A stretch of 64,000 nt of DNA from Roseburia hominis A2-183. GTDB taxonomy: Bacteria; Bacillota; Clostridia; Lachnospirales; Lachnospiraceae. Below, in pieces: positions 8,648 through 16,411 of this stretch (the first letter of the stretch is position 1; each line of letters opens with the position of its first letter). Under the pieces are notes generated by a model, which was given only the letters and a program-made list of their open reading frames with translations, had not been told where the DNA came from and made no database searches. The translations under genes and the position numbers were made by a program. The stretch lies in assembly GCF_000225345.1 (NCBI RefSeq), contig NC_015977.1:3162001-3226000 (forward strand), given 5' to 3'.

Positions 8648-8676
8648 ATTATACACTGCACCAGGGGCTTTGACAA
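8648..8676 (-). promoter_or_regulatory. Sigma-A promoter of pyrF
   Basis: On the minus strand TTGTCA and TATAAT are separated by 17 bases. CAGTG and CACTG form a short inverted repeat over the -10 box. No PyrR-type leader hairpin with anti-antiterminator is evident in the 40-base leader. Confidence 0.75.
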
Positions 8677-8955
8677 GGCAATTCGCGTTCTGTTGACAGA
8701 ATCTTTATCCTTGATCCTTTTTCCTTTAATCGCAATAAAACTCCTTCTTTCATCCAAAAATTCCGGTTGTGGCAAGTGATATTCCTGCATCGTTCTGCGT
8801 ATTGTCGGGATTCCCCATCGTCCTGATTGGAAAAACTGGACAGCGAATCATATAAATGTCTGGGACATCCCTGGTTTGCACTCTTTATCTGTTGGAGTTT
8901 CACATTTAAGTTTCTGAATTAACTCTAATTTTTCAAGTAATTCTTTCGTTGTCAT
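8660..8955 (-). pseudogene. Remnant of an AlbA_2-type ATP-binding transcriptional regulator
   Basis: The frame opening at 8955 reads KELLEKLELIQKLKCETPTDKE, the usual N-terminus of AlbA_2-domain regulators, and is then interrupted. Continuing in the neighbouring frame are SANQGCPRHLYDSLSSFSNQDDG, the next conserved block of the same family, and, after a large internal gap, a third piece RRTMQEYHLPQPEFLDERRSF that resembles the family C-terminus. At least one frameshift and a deletion of several hundred residues are needed to explain this, so it is a dead gene. Identification rests on motif memory and should be treated as likely, not certain. Confidence 0.65.
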
Positions 8956-9024
8956 TTTAGTTCTCCCCATATTTTTATATCGTATCACTATTTTTTGTGT
9001 AAGAAACTCAAATTTTATTTCACG

Positions 9025-9067
9025 AACTCAAAAAGGAACTCAAATAATTTGAGTTCCTTTTTGAGTT
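9025..9067. terminator. 43-bp near-perfect palindrome, bidirectional terminator-like
   Basis: Two perfect 21-base arms (9025-9045 and 9047-9067) surround a single base. Within it a GGAACTCAAAT stem is followed by TTTTTG on both strands, so it fits a bidirectional Rho-independent terminator. Further half-copies of AACTCAAA lie just upstream at 9004-9013. Confidence 0.65.
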
Positions 9068-9123
9068 CCTTCCTATGGATATCACCCGGCATTAAATGCC
9101 CATACAGACTAAAGCCCATACAT

Positions 9124-9147
9124 AAAAAGGAGCCACAGAGTGACTCC
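9124..9147 (-). terminator. Terminator behind the Abi gene
   Basis: On the minus strand GGAGTCAC and GTGGCTCC pair with one wobble and are followed by TTTTTATG. It lies about 85 bases beyond the Abi stop. Confidence 0.65.
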
Positions 9148-9232
9148 TCCAGTGCAGTCCGAAAACATACACCTCTTTCATTACATATAATATATCTTAT
9201 ATCCTTGAAAAATGCAAGTTTTTATTATTTTT

Positions 9233-10207
9233 TCAAACATTCAAATACGCCTCTAACCCCACAACCTTTGCCGGAACATTATTCTGTATAATATGATCGT
9301 AAATCTCCGAAGCAACACTATTCTGCAGTCGCTGATTCTCTTCCTTGTACTTATTTAGCAAAGTCAATGCTCTCGTACCACTAAAATCCACTCGTTTAAG
9401 AAGACAGCACACAATTATAATATAATCAATCAGAGAATACAACGTAATATTCTGAATACCCGTTTCTTTTTCTACCCATTTTTTAAGCACGGGGCTGATT
9501 TTCCGATCTTTAAATCTAGTATCGAAAATAATATTATTATGTGCAACAGAATTCCGCAGTGCTTTCAAAGTGTAAATCATGATAGAAAGTAAATTTTTAT
9601 TAGCATCTATCGAAATATCAAACATATTCATCTGCTTTAAGATATTCTCACGTACCGCCTCATTTAGGCACTCAAAAAAACCTGCCAGATCACTAAGATA
9701 TAGTATTTCAAAAACGACCCAGATAGGTGCATCTTCTCCTCTATTATAAAAGTGCCGCACCATTTGATTTTCTTTTTCTTCTTCATCATGATAGCGCGCA
9801 GCTAATTTGGCGTACACCGAATTACGCAATTTAAGGCGTTTTGACTGCAATTTCGTATTTGTCGTATTATCACTCATACGTTCTTTATAAAGATGCTCAA
9901 AAGTGCCAAGCTTAAGACCTTTCACTGATTCATTGCACACAATATTTTTAAGTGCTGTCTCAATAAACATAAGTTCCGGATACAGCGCTGCCTTCAAATT
10001 ATTATCATACTCAATAACCGCTACCACCTCGCTGAAATCAGAATATGGAATCTGCCTGTAACTATTTCCGGCAAAACGGTATCCCTTATACCCATGATAA
10101 TAGCCATAGCTTGTTAATTGCTGTTTTTGATAACTTCCGCTAATTTGTATTTTGCAATCATTTCTCAAATGCCGCATTAACCCATTGATTGTCTGCGGAG
10201 AGTTCAT
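9233..10207 (-). CDS. Abi-family (Abi_2, AbiD/AbiF-like) abortive infection protein
   Basis: A 324-residue soluble protein. The N-terminal pattern, with GLMRHLRNDCKIQISG followed by QLTSYGYYHGYKGYRF, is typical of Abi_2 proteins, which guard against phage by killing or arresting the infected cell. The HEPN ribonuclease motif R-x4-H is present as RNSVAH at residues 218-223. That supports an RNA-cutting toxin. The gene is visibly AT-richer than its neighbours and lies between a dead regulator and a tRNA gene, which suggests acquisition by transfer. No antitoxin gene is adjacent; many Abi_2 proteins act alone. Confidence 0.86.
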   Translation of the reverse strand: MNSPQTINGLMRHLRNDCKIQISGSYQKQQLTSYGYYHGYKGYRFAGNSYRQIPYSDFSEVVAVIEYDNNLKAALYPELMFIETALKNIVCNESVKGLKLGTFEHLYKERMSDNTTNTKLQSKRLKLRNSVYAKLAARYHDEEEKENQMVRHFYNRGEDAPIWVVFEILYLSDLAGFFECLNEAVRENILKQMNMFDISIDANKNLLSIMIYTLKALRNSVAHNNIIFDTRFKDRKISPVLKKWVEKETGIQNITLYSLIDYIIIVCCLLKRVDFSGTRALTLLNKYKEENQRLQNSVASEIYDHIIQNNVPAKVVGLEAYLNV

Positions 10208-10361
10208 TCAGGTTCCTCCTCTCGTCATTGTTTGTATTGCTTTTGTAATTATTTTAACAAAATCCATCCTATCTGACAAGCAGTGAACCTATTATCAGGC
10301 AAGAAAGTGTACTATCTTCTCTCTTAACATTCATGATCCTTTTCTTCTGATATTCTATACA

Positions 10362-10400
10362 CAAAAAACCGCCAACCCTTGATCTCTCTAAGGTTGACGG
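10362..10400 (-). terminator. Terminator of tRNA-Pro
   Basis: On the minus strand CCGTCAACC pairs with GGTTGGCGG (one G-T wobble) and is followed by TTTTTTG. It begins about 15 bases after the tRNA 3' end. Confidence 0.85.
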
Positions 10401-10414
10401 TCTCTACCAGTCAG

Positions 10415-10488
10415 TCGATGCGACAGGATTCGAACCTGCGACCTCTGCGTCCCGAACGCAGCGCTCTACCAAGCTGAGCCACGCATCG
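10415..10488 (-). tRNA. tRNA-Pro (anticodon CGG)
   Basis: The 74-base cloverleaf has a seven-pair acceptor stem (CGATGCG with CGCATCG), discriminator A, a D arm with GCTCAGCTTGGTAGAGC, an anticodon stem CTGCG/CGCAG with loop TTCGGGA, and a T arm with GGTTCGAATCC. The anticodon CGG reads CCG (proline). The 3' CCA is not encoded. It is a single isolated tRNA gene with its own terminator. Confidence 0.95.
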
Positions 10489-10620
10489 ATATTTATGAAG
10501 CACTTTGTTGTCTCTCAAATCGTGCTTCATTATATTATCACAAGTTTTTCTGTTTGTCCAGAAAAATTTTGTATTTTTTTAATTTTTTTGAAATTTCAAA
10601 CAAAGCCGCCTAAAATATAT

Positions 10621-10855
10621 GATATAATGAACTCTGACGAGTTCATATTAGAAGTTCCTGCGGAACTTCGGATGCGCAGAAGTCGGCGCAGAAAAGAGGA
10701 TATAATGAACTCTGACGAGTTCATATTAGAAGTTCCTGCGGAACTTCGGATGCGCAGAAGTCGGCGCAAAAAAGAGGATATAATGAACTCTGACGAGTTC
10801 ATATTAGAAGTTCCTGCGGAACTTCGGATGCGCAGAAAGCAGCGCAAAAAGAGGA
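10621..10855. repeat. Three tandem copies of a 78-bp double-hairpin repeat
   Basis: Copies begin at 10621, 10699 and 10777 with exactly 78 bases between them and differ at only a few positions, mostly at the end of the third. Each copy starts with GATATAATG and holds two inverted repeats: GAACTC-TGAC-GAGTTC and GAAGTTCC-TGC-GGAACTTC. The block ends about 45 bases before the SDR start. The frame through it on either strand simply repeats the same peptide and is not credible as a protein. Confidence 0.9.
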
Positions 10856-10897
10856 TATACCGTATTCACAATATAAATAGAAGAAAGGTCTTTCATC

Positions 10898-11629
10898 ATG
10901 TATAAAACCGTACTCATTACCGGCGCCTCACGCGGCATCGGGCGGGCGATCGCCTGCGCCTTTGCCAGGGAGGGCTGCCGTCTGGTCATCAACTGTTCCC
11001 ACTCCGAAAAGGAGCTGCTGGCGCTGGCAGACGAATTAAGGGAAACCTGCCATGTGGACGTACTCACCAGCATCGGCGACGTATCGGACTATACCTATAT
11101 GGAACAGCTTTTCTCCCAAAGCGAAGCCCGCTTCGGCGGCATCGACATTCTTGTAAACAATGCCGGCATCTCGCATATCGGCCTGCTGGAAGATATGACC
11201 ATCGATGAGTGGAACCGCATCATCGGCGTCAATCTGACCTCCGTCTTTTCCGCGAGCAAGCTTGCCCTGCCACACATGATCCACCAGAAATCCGGGAAAA
11301 TCTTAAACATCTCCTCGATCTGGGGAAATGTCGGCGCCTCATGCGAGGTCGCATACTCCGCCTGCAAAGGTGGCATCAATTCCTTCACCCGCGCCCTCGC
11401 CAAGGAGCTCGCTCCGAGCAACATCCAGGTCAACGCGATCGCCTGCGGCGTGATCGACACCGAGATGAATTCCTGCTTTTCCGAGGAAGAGCGCGCCCAG
11501 CTCGCCGAGGAAATCCCCGCCGGGCGCTTCGGCGCGCCGGAGGAAGTGGCATCGCTTGCCGTGCAGATTACCACCGGAAACGACTACCTGACCGGACAGA
11601 TCATCACCCTCGACGGCGGCTACCTCTAG
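10898..11629 (+). CDS. SDR-family oxidoreductase (FabG/YmfI-like)
   Basis: A 243-residue classical short-chain dehydrogenase. The NAD(P) loop TGASRGIG is at 8-15, NNAG at 87-90, and the catalytic Ser140, Tyr153 and Lys157 (YSACK) are in place. The C-terminal LTGQIITLDGG matches 3-oxoacyl-ACP reductases. The sequence around INCSHSEKEL also resembles YmfI, the reductase that acts on 5-aminopentanol-modified elongation factor P in Bacillus. With no fab genes nearby, that role is at least as likely as fatty acid synthesis. The start follows an AAAGG ribosome site downstream of the 78-bp repeats. Confidence 0.88.
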   Translation: MYKTVLITGASRGIGRAIACAFAREGCRLVINCSHSEKELLALADELRETCHVDVLTSIGDVSDYTYMEQLFSQSEARFGGIDILVNNAGISHIGLLEDMTIDEWNRIIGVNLTSVFSASKLALPHMIHQKSGKILNISSIWGNVGASCEVAYSACKGGINSFTRALAKELAPSNIQVNAIACGVIDTEMNSCFSEEERAQLAEEIPAGRFGAPEEVASLAVQITTGNDYLTGQIITLDGGYL

Positions 11630-11684
11630 GAGCCGCAACGCAGGCTGTAGGCATTCGCCACGGGTTTCTGCCCGCTTAGCCCGC

Positions 11685-13796
11685 TTACTCCGCCACCAGC
11701 ACGATCGCCGTGCGCGGCGGAACCTTCAATGTCTTCTTATAATAAAATTCTGTGCAGGACTCCATATCTCTGCCGTCCTCGTACTCCACGGACGTGTTGA
11801 CACACACTTTCCACTGGAGCCCGTTCGGCAGTTCCGGAAGCTGCATCACTAACGTCTCCCAGTAAGCATTCATACAATAGAACACAATATCGTCCCGCGT
11901 GTCGTGCTCATCTCTTCCCGCATACATGATGCCGATGAGCCGGCTGTTGGAATCCGTACCGCCGTTCCATGGATAACCGTTGTGAATGCTGATCTCCGGC
12001 AGATTGCATGCCACCGGCTTCGTCTTCTTGCGCAGAATGGCATAGCGCTTCCGGAAATCGATCATATACCGCACAAAATCATGAATCTCCCGGTATTTTT
12101 CCAGCCTCGTCCAGTCCAGCCAGGATATGATGTTGTCCTGACAGTAGGCATTGTTGTTGCCAAACTGCGTGTTGCAGAACTCGTCGCCGCCGTAGAACAT
12201 CGCCGGTCCGCGGCTGCAGAGCAGCGTCGCAAACGCATTTTTCACCATGCGCCGGCGCAGTCCCTCGATCTGCGGATCGTCCGTCTCTCCCTCGACACCG
12301 CAGTTCCAGCTGTTTCCGTTGTTGTCGCCGTCCGTATTGTTCCAGCCGTTTTTCTCATTGTGCTTCGTATTGTACGAGTACAGATCATAGAGCGTAAAAC
12401 CGTCATGACAGGTCAGGAAATTCACCGATGCGCTCTCACCTCTGTGCACCGGATCGTACAGATCCGTCGAACCGATGATGCGGTTGATCGCGGTTCCCGC
12501 CATGCTCCCGTCGCCCTTTAAAAAGCGGCGCATATCATCTCTGTATCTGCCGTTCCACTCTGACCATCTGCGAAATGCCGGAAAGCTTCCCACCTGGTAA
12601 AGTCCTGCCGCATCCCACGCCTCGGCGATCAGCTTCACATGTCCTAAGATCGGGTCGCAGGCGATCCCCTGTAAGATCGGCGGATCCGGCATCGGCGCCC
12701 CGTTCTGGTCACGCGTCAGAATCGAAGCCAGATCGAACCGAAAACCGTCCACGCGGTACTCCATCACCCAGTAGCGCAGGCAGTCAATGATAAACTTGCG
12801 CATGATCGGGTGGTTGCAGTTCATGGCATTGCCACATCCGCTGAAATTGTAGTAATGTCCATCCGGCGTCAGCATATAATAAATATTATTATCAATGCCC
12901 TTAAATGAAAAACACGGTCCATTCTCATTTCCCTCGGCAGTATGGTTAAACACGACATCCAGAATGACTTCCATGCCGTTTGCCTTGAGTTCACTGATCA
13001 GCAGCTTTAACTCGTCTCCCTCGTGATTGTGCTCTACCACGGACGAATAGCTGGTGTTCGGCGCAAAAAAGCTTACCGTATTGTACCCCCAGTAATTGTA
13101 CAGCTGCACGCCGTCCACCACACGGGCGCTCTCCATCTCATCGAACTCAAAAATCGGGAGAAGCTCGATCGCGTTGACGCCAAGATCCTTCAGATACGGA
13201 ATCTTCTGGCGCAGTCCCTCAAACGTGCCGCCTGCCGTCACCCCGGAAGAAGCGTCCCTGGTAAATCCTCTTACATGTGTCTCGTATATGATCAGATCCT
13301 CCGCCGGAATCTCCGGAAACGTCATTTTTCCCCAGTCAAAATTATTCTCCACCACACGGGCGTGATACACAAAGCCCTCGTCACTCTCCGGGCGCTCGCC
13401 CCAGTTCCGCTGCCCCGTCACTGCCTTCGCAAACGGATCCAGCAGCACATTGTTCTTGTCAAACAACAGCCCCCTGGACTCATCATACGGTCCGTCCAGC
13501 TGAAACGCGTATTCAAATTCATCAATCTTCAAGCCGAATACCAGCATTGCGAACGTGTTGCCAATGTGGTATGCCTCTGGATACTTCAGTCTGGCGTATG
13601 GCTCCTTTTCCTGCGGCCGGAACAGCAGAAGCGTACATCCCGTCGCGCCGACCGAATGAATCGTAAAGCTCACTCCTCTCGCCGTCGGCACTGCGCCTTC
13701 TGAATTGTAAAATCCCGGGCGCACCATAAAACCGTCAATCTCATCCAATGGCGGGAGCATGACTCCCCGATCCTGTCTGTGGCCTAATCCTGCCAT
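11685..13796 (-). CDS. glgX: Glycogen debranching enzyme GlgX / isoamylase-type (GH13)
   Basis: A 703-residue alpha-amylase-family enzyme that hydrolyses alpha-1,6 branch points of glycogen or limit dextrin in the cytoplasm. An N-terminal carbohydrate-binding fold (residues about 20-120) precedes the catalytic barrel. The four GH13 motifs are readable: DVVFNHTAEGN, GFRFDLAS (nucleophile Asp), LIAEAWD (acid/base Glu) and FLTCHDGFTL. The LYNYWGYNTVSFFAPN block is typical of GlgX. There is no signal peptide. It has its own promoter and converges with the SDR gene. No glgP or glgB is nearby. Confidence 0.92.
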   Translation of the reverse strand: MAGLGHRQDRGVMLPPLDEIDGFMVRPGFYNSEGAVPTARGVSFTIHSVGATGCTLLLFRPQEKEPYARLKYPEAYHIGNTFAMLVFGLKIDEFEYAFQLDGPYDESRGLLFDKNNVLLDPFAKAVTGQRNWGERPESDEGFVYHARVVENNFDWGKMTFPEIPAEDLIIYETHVRGFTRDASSGVTAGGTFEGLRQKIPYLKDLGVNAIELLPIFEFDEMESARVVDGVQLYNYWGYNTVSFFAPNTSYSSVVEHNHEGDELKLLISELKANGMEVILDVVFNHTAEGNENGPCFSFKGIDNNIYYMLTPDGHYYNFSGCGNAMNCNHPIMRKFIIDCLRYWVMEYRVDGFRFDLASILTRDQNGAPMPDPPILQGIACDPILGHVKLIAEAWDAAGLYQVGSFPAFRRWSEWNGRYRDDMRRFLKGDGSMAGTAINRIIGSTDLYDPVHRGESASVNFLTCHDGFTLYDLYSYNTKHNEKNGWNNTDGDNNGNSWNCGVEGETDDPQIEGLRRRMVKNAFATLLCSRGPAMFYGGDEFCNTQFGNNNAYCQDNIISWLDWTRLEKYREIHDFVRYMIDFRKRYAILRKKTKPVACNLPEISIHNGYPWNGGTDSNSRLIGIMYAGRDEHDTRDDIVFYCMNAYWETLVMQLPELPNGLQWKVCVNTSVEYEDGRDMESCTEFYYKKTLKVPPRTAIVLVAE

Positions 13797-13834
13797 CGCC
13801 GCTCCTCCTTCTTCCTTTTGCGTACTATATTACT

Positions 13835-13862
13835 ATTATACGCACTCCGTCTATTTTTTCAA
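13835..13862 (-). promoter_or_regulatory. Sigma-A promoter of glgX
   Basis: On the minus strand TTGAAA and TATAAT are separated by 16 bases. The leader to the ATG is about 30 bases and carries GGAGGAG. Confidence 0.7.
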
Positions 13863-13926
13863 CTGCTCTGGCGCTCATCTGCGCCCCTTCCGGTGTGAAA
13901 AGTATCCCGTTTTGCCGCCGGCTTTC

Positions 13927-13973
13927 TTGTCATTTTCCCGTCAAAATGGTATCATATCTACAGAAATGATACC
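13927..13973 (+). promoter_or_regulatory. Promoter and operator-like inverted repeat of the flavin reductase gene
   Basis: TTGTCA (13927-13932) and TATCAT (13950-13955) are 17 bases apart. The -10 box lies inside a perfect inverted repeat, GGTATCAT (13948-13955) and ATGATACC (13966-13973), with a 10-base gap, which is what a repressor site over the start of transcription would look like. Confidence 0.65.
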
Positions 13974-13993
13974 GACAGAAAGGAAGTAATCTT

Positions 13994-14500
13994 ATGCACA
14001 CATTCCAACCGTTACCATTTGATCTTGTAGAATTTAATCCATTTACCAAAATCGGCAAAGAGTGGGCGCTCGTCACAGCCGGCAACAAGGAAAAAGCCAA
14101 CACGATGACCGTAAGCTGGGGCGGTGTCGGTGTCCTCTGGGGCAAAAATGTTGCTTTCATTTTTGTGCGTGATTCCCGCTACACCAAAGAATTCATCGAC
14201 GCGAACGAATTTTTCTCCATTACCTTCCTGTCCGGGCAATACCGTGACGCATTAAATTACTGCGGTTCCCATTCCGGAAGAGACGAAGACAAATTCGCCG
14301 CGGCAGGTCTTAACCTCGCCACGCGCCACAACATCCCTTACGTGGACGAGGGCAACTTTGTCCTTCTCTGCGAGAAAATGTCTGCCACCCGCATCACGGA
14401 AGACTCTTTTCTTCTCCCTGAGATCAAGGAAAAATGGTACAAGGACGGCGATATGCACACCATGTATGTCGCGGAGATCATCGATATTCTCGCCCGTTAA
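13994..14500 (+). CDS. Flavin reductase-like FMN-binding protein
   Basis: A 168-residue split-barrel flavin reductase-family protein. The core pattern is readable: WALVTAGNKEKANTMTVSWGGVGVLWGKNVAFIFVRDSRYT, then FSITFL and a HSGRDEDKFAAAGL segment. Such proteins bind FMN and reduce flavins or act as small NADPH-dependent oxidoreductases; the substrate is unknown. The start follows AAAGGAAG. A promoter with an inverted repeat precedes it, so the expression is probably controlled by a local or redox-sensing repressor. The pectinesterase gene follows after 28 bases on the same strand. Confidence 0.88.
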   Translation: MHTFQPLPFDLVEFNPFTKIGKEWALVTAGNKEKANTMTVSWGGVGVLWGKNVAFIFVRDSRYTKEFIDANEFFSITFLSGQYRDALNYCGSHSGRDEDKFAAAGLNLATRHNIPYVDEGNFVLLCEKMSATRITEDSFLLPEIKEKWYKDGDMHTMYVAEIIDILAR

Positions 14501-14528
14501 TTCTATTTTTCCAAAAAGGAAGCCACTT

Positions 14529-15527
14529 ATGTATACAATGACCGTTGCGCCAGGGGCAGATGTCTCTGGCGGCTTTTATTCACTGAAAGCGGCGTTCGCC
14601 GCCATGCCGGAAGATCCGGCGGTTCCCGTGACCATCCGCGTCATGCCCGGAATCTACCACGAAAAATTATCCCTCACACGCCCGAACGTCACGATCGAGG
14701 GCGCAGGAGCATCCCCGTCCGACACCGTGATCTCCTTCGGCGATTACGGCTACGAGATCATGTCGGACGGCATCAAGCGCGGAACCTTCCGCTCCTACAC
14801 CTTTTTCGTGCATGCCGCAGACGTTACGCTGCGCAACTTAACCATCGAGAATACTGCCGGCGACTCCAAAACGCACGGGCAGGCAATTGCACTCTATGCC
14901 GAATGTGACCGTTTTGTCGCGGAATACTGCCGGATTCTCGGGCATCAGGATACGCTTTTTACCGGTCCGCTTCCCCCGGAGGAATACGAGCCCGGCGGCT
15001 TTCGCGGGCCGACCGAGTCCGCACCGCGCATCAACGGCAGACAATATTATCACAACTGCTATATCTGCGGCGATATCGACTTTATTTTCGGCAGTGCGAC
15101 CGCTTACTTTGAAGGCTGTACGATCGCATCCTTAGGACCCGGATATGTCACCGCCGCTTCCACCCCCGAAGGGCAGGAATACGGCTATGTTTTCCACGAC
15201 TGCCGCTTTGCCGCGGAGGGTTGTCCTCAGCACGCGGCCTATATCGGCCGTCCCTGGCGGGATTACGCACGGGTTGTCCTCATGGACTGCGCGATAGGCG
15301 CCCACATTCATCCTGCCGGATTTCATGACTGGGGCAAGGAGCACGCACACGGCACCGTTCTTTTTGCCGAGTATCACAGTTATCCACAGGACGCTGACTG
15401 TGGCTGTGCAGACAGCTGCCGCCCGTTTGCACAGCGTGCAGACTTTGTGGATACCTTAGACGGCGCACAGGCTGCCCATTTTTCCAGAGAGCTTGTGCTG
15501 GCGGGGGACGACGGCTGGCTGCCGTGA
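14529..15527 (+). CDS. Pectinesterase (pectin methylesterase, CE8), apparently cytoplasmic
   Basis: A 332-residue right-handed beta-helix enzyme that removes methyl esters from pectin galacturonate. The CE8 residues are present: Gln118 (HGQA), Gln140 and Asp141 (GHQDTLF), Asp184 in GDIDFIFG, and Arg241 with Trp243 in GRPW. The start MYTMTVAPG at 14529 has an AAGGAAG ribosome site and gives no signal peptide or membrane segment. It therefore probably acts on imported methylated oligogalacturonides. It shares a transcript with the flavin reductase gene by distance. Confidence 0.92.
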   Translation: MYTMTVAPGADVSGGFYSLKAAFAAMPEDPAVPVTIRVMPGIYHEKLSLTRPNVTIEGAGASPSDTVISFGDYGYEIMSDGIKRGTFRSYTFFVHAADVTLRNLTIENTAGDSKTHGQAIALYAECDRFVAEYCRILGHQDTLFTGPLPPEEYEPGGFRGPTESAPRINGRQYYHNCYICGDIDFIFGSATAYFEGCTIASLGPGYVTAASTPEGQEYGYVFHDCRFAAEGCPQHAAYIGRPWRDYARVVLMDCAIGAHIHPAGFHDWGKEHAHGTVLFAEYHSYPQDADCGCADSCRPFAQRADFVDTLDGAQAAHFSRELVLAGDDGWLP

Positions 15528-15535
15528 CCGTTTTC

Positions 15536-15564
15536 TTGTATATTCCGCCAAATGATGGTAAAAT
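15536..15564 (+). promoter_or_regulatory. Sigma-A promoter of the 50-residue membrane protein gene
   Basis: TTGTAT and TAAAAT are separated by 17 bases. The following leader carries AAGGAGG in front of the ATG at 15608. Confidence 0.65.
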
Positions 15565-15607
15565 ACTAACCATAAATGGATTGTTTTGTATTAAGGAGGT
15601 TGTTTTT

Positions 15608-15760
15608 ATGGAAGAAAAGATTTACAAGACAATGGGATCGACTGGCGCTGCAAGCCTTGCCGTCGGCATCTGCGTACTGACAGGCGGCATTGCAGCCGGA
15701 ATTCTTCTCATTGTGAATGGCGCGCGCTTATTGAAGAACCGCGCGAAGATAATATTCTGA
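15608..15760 (+). CDS. Small conserved membrane protein (50 residues)
   Basis: A 50-residue protein starting MEEKIYKTMGSTGAASLAV with an ideal AAGGAGG ribosome site and its own promoter. The central 27 residues are strongly hydrophobic with glycine spacing (VGICVLTGGIAAGILLIVNGARLL), which makes one or two tightly packed membrane segments. The tail is basic. Similar short proteins with an MEEK(I/V)Y start are common in Firmicutes, but no function is known to me. It converges with the ABC operon. Confidence 0.75.
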   Translation: MEEKIYKTMGSTGAASLAVGICVLTGGIAAGILLIVNGARLLKNRAKIIF

Positions 15761-15782
15761 TTTTTCTTTTTATTTGCAGGCA

Positions 15783-16379
15783 TCACAGCCGCATGATGCG
15801 GTCACAGACCTGCTCCATCAGCTTTTCGTCGTGGCTTACGACCAGAAGCCCTATTTTTCGTTCTTTCACTTCCGCCAGCAGGAAGTTCCAGATCTGGCTC
15901 TGGGTGATGGGATCCAGCATGGTGCTGATCTCGTCTGCAATCAGGAACCGTGTTCTCTCCCCCAGAGCCCTCGCTATGCAGAATCGCTGCAGTTCTCCTC
16001 CGGATAGTTCGCCCGGATACCGGTTACACCAATCCCGCTCAATCCCGAGCCCCTCTATCACACGTTCGCTGATCGAATCTCCCTCCTGCAGAACCGCCTG
16101 CATCCGCACGCGCGGATTGACCGCCTGCTCCGGATGCTGCCAGATCATCTGCACCGGGCAGTAACCGCTCCCCGGAAGCGGCATATCATCCACACAGACA
16201 CGTCCAGTCACCGGCGTGCGGCAGCCCGCCAGAATCTGACAGAGCGTCGTCTTACCAAAGCCGCTCGGCGCGGCGATCCCCAGCCGGTCGGTACTCCCCA
16301 GTTCCAGACTCACATCCGACAGCACCTCTCTGCTGCCCCCCGGATATTTATAGCTGATATGTTCCGCTTTCAGTCTCAC
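15783..16379 (-). CDS. ABC transporter ATPase, second subunit (NikE/OppF-type)
   Basis: A 198-residue ATPase, short for the family (about 250-330). The start is GTG at 16379, behind GGAGGAAAC; codons further upstream overlap the other ATPase gene. Walker A reads APSGFGKTT (residues 37-45), so its first Gly is Ala. The signature LSGGELQRF, Walker B LIADE and H-loop VVSHD are intact. It lacks the C-terminal oligopeptide-transporter extension. It is the last gene of a five-gene importer operon and probably pairs with the larger ATPase as a heterodimer on the inner membrane face. Confidence 0.87.
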   Translation of the reverse strand: MRLKAEHISYKYPGGSREVLSDVSLELGSTDRLGIAAPSGFGKTTLCQILAGCRTPVTGRVCVDDMPLPGSGYCPVQMIWQHPEQAVNPRVRMQAVLQEGDSISERVIEGLGIERDWCNRYPGELSGGELQRFCIARALGERTRFLIADEISTMLDPITQSQIWNFLLAEVKERKIGLLVVSHDEKLMEQVCDRIMRL

Positions 16380-16411
16380 CGGACGTTTCCTCCTCTCCCT
16401 CTGATAGTTCT

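Noticed and set aside
10495..10905. Protein of repeated MNSDEFILEVPAELRMRR units
   Set aside because: The frame exists only because the 78-bp unit is divisible by three. The opposite strand is open in the same way, and there is no ribosome site.
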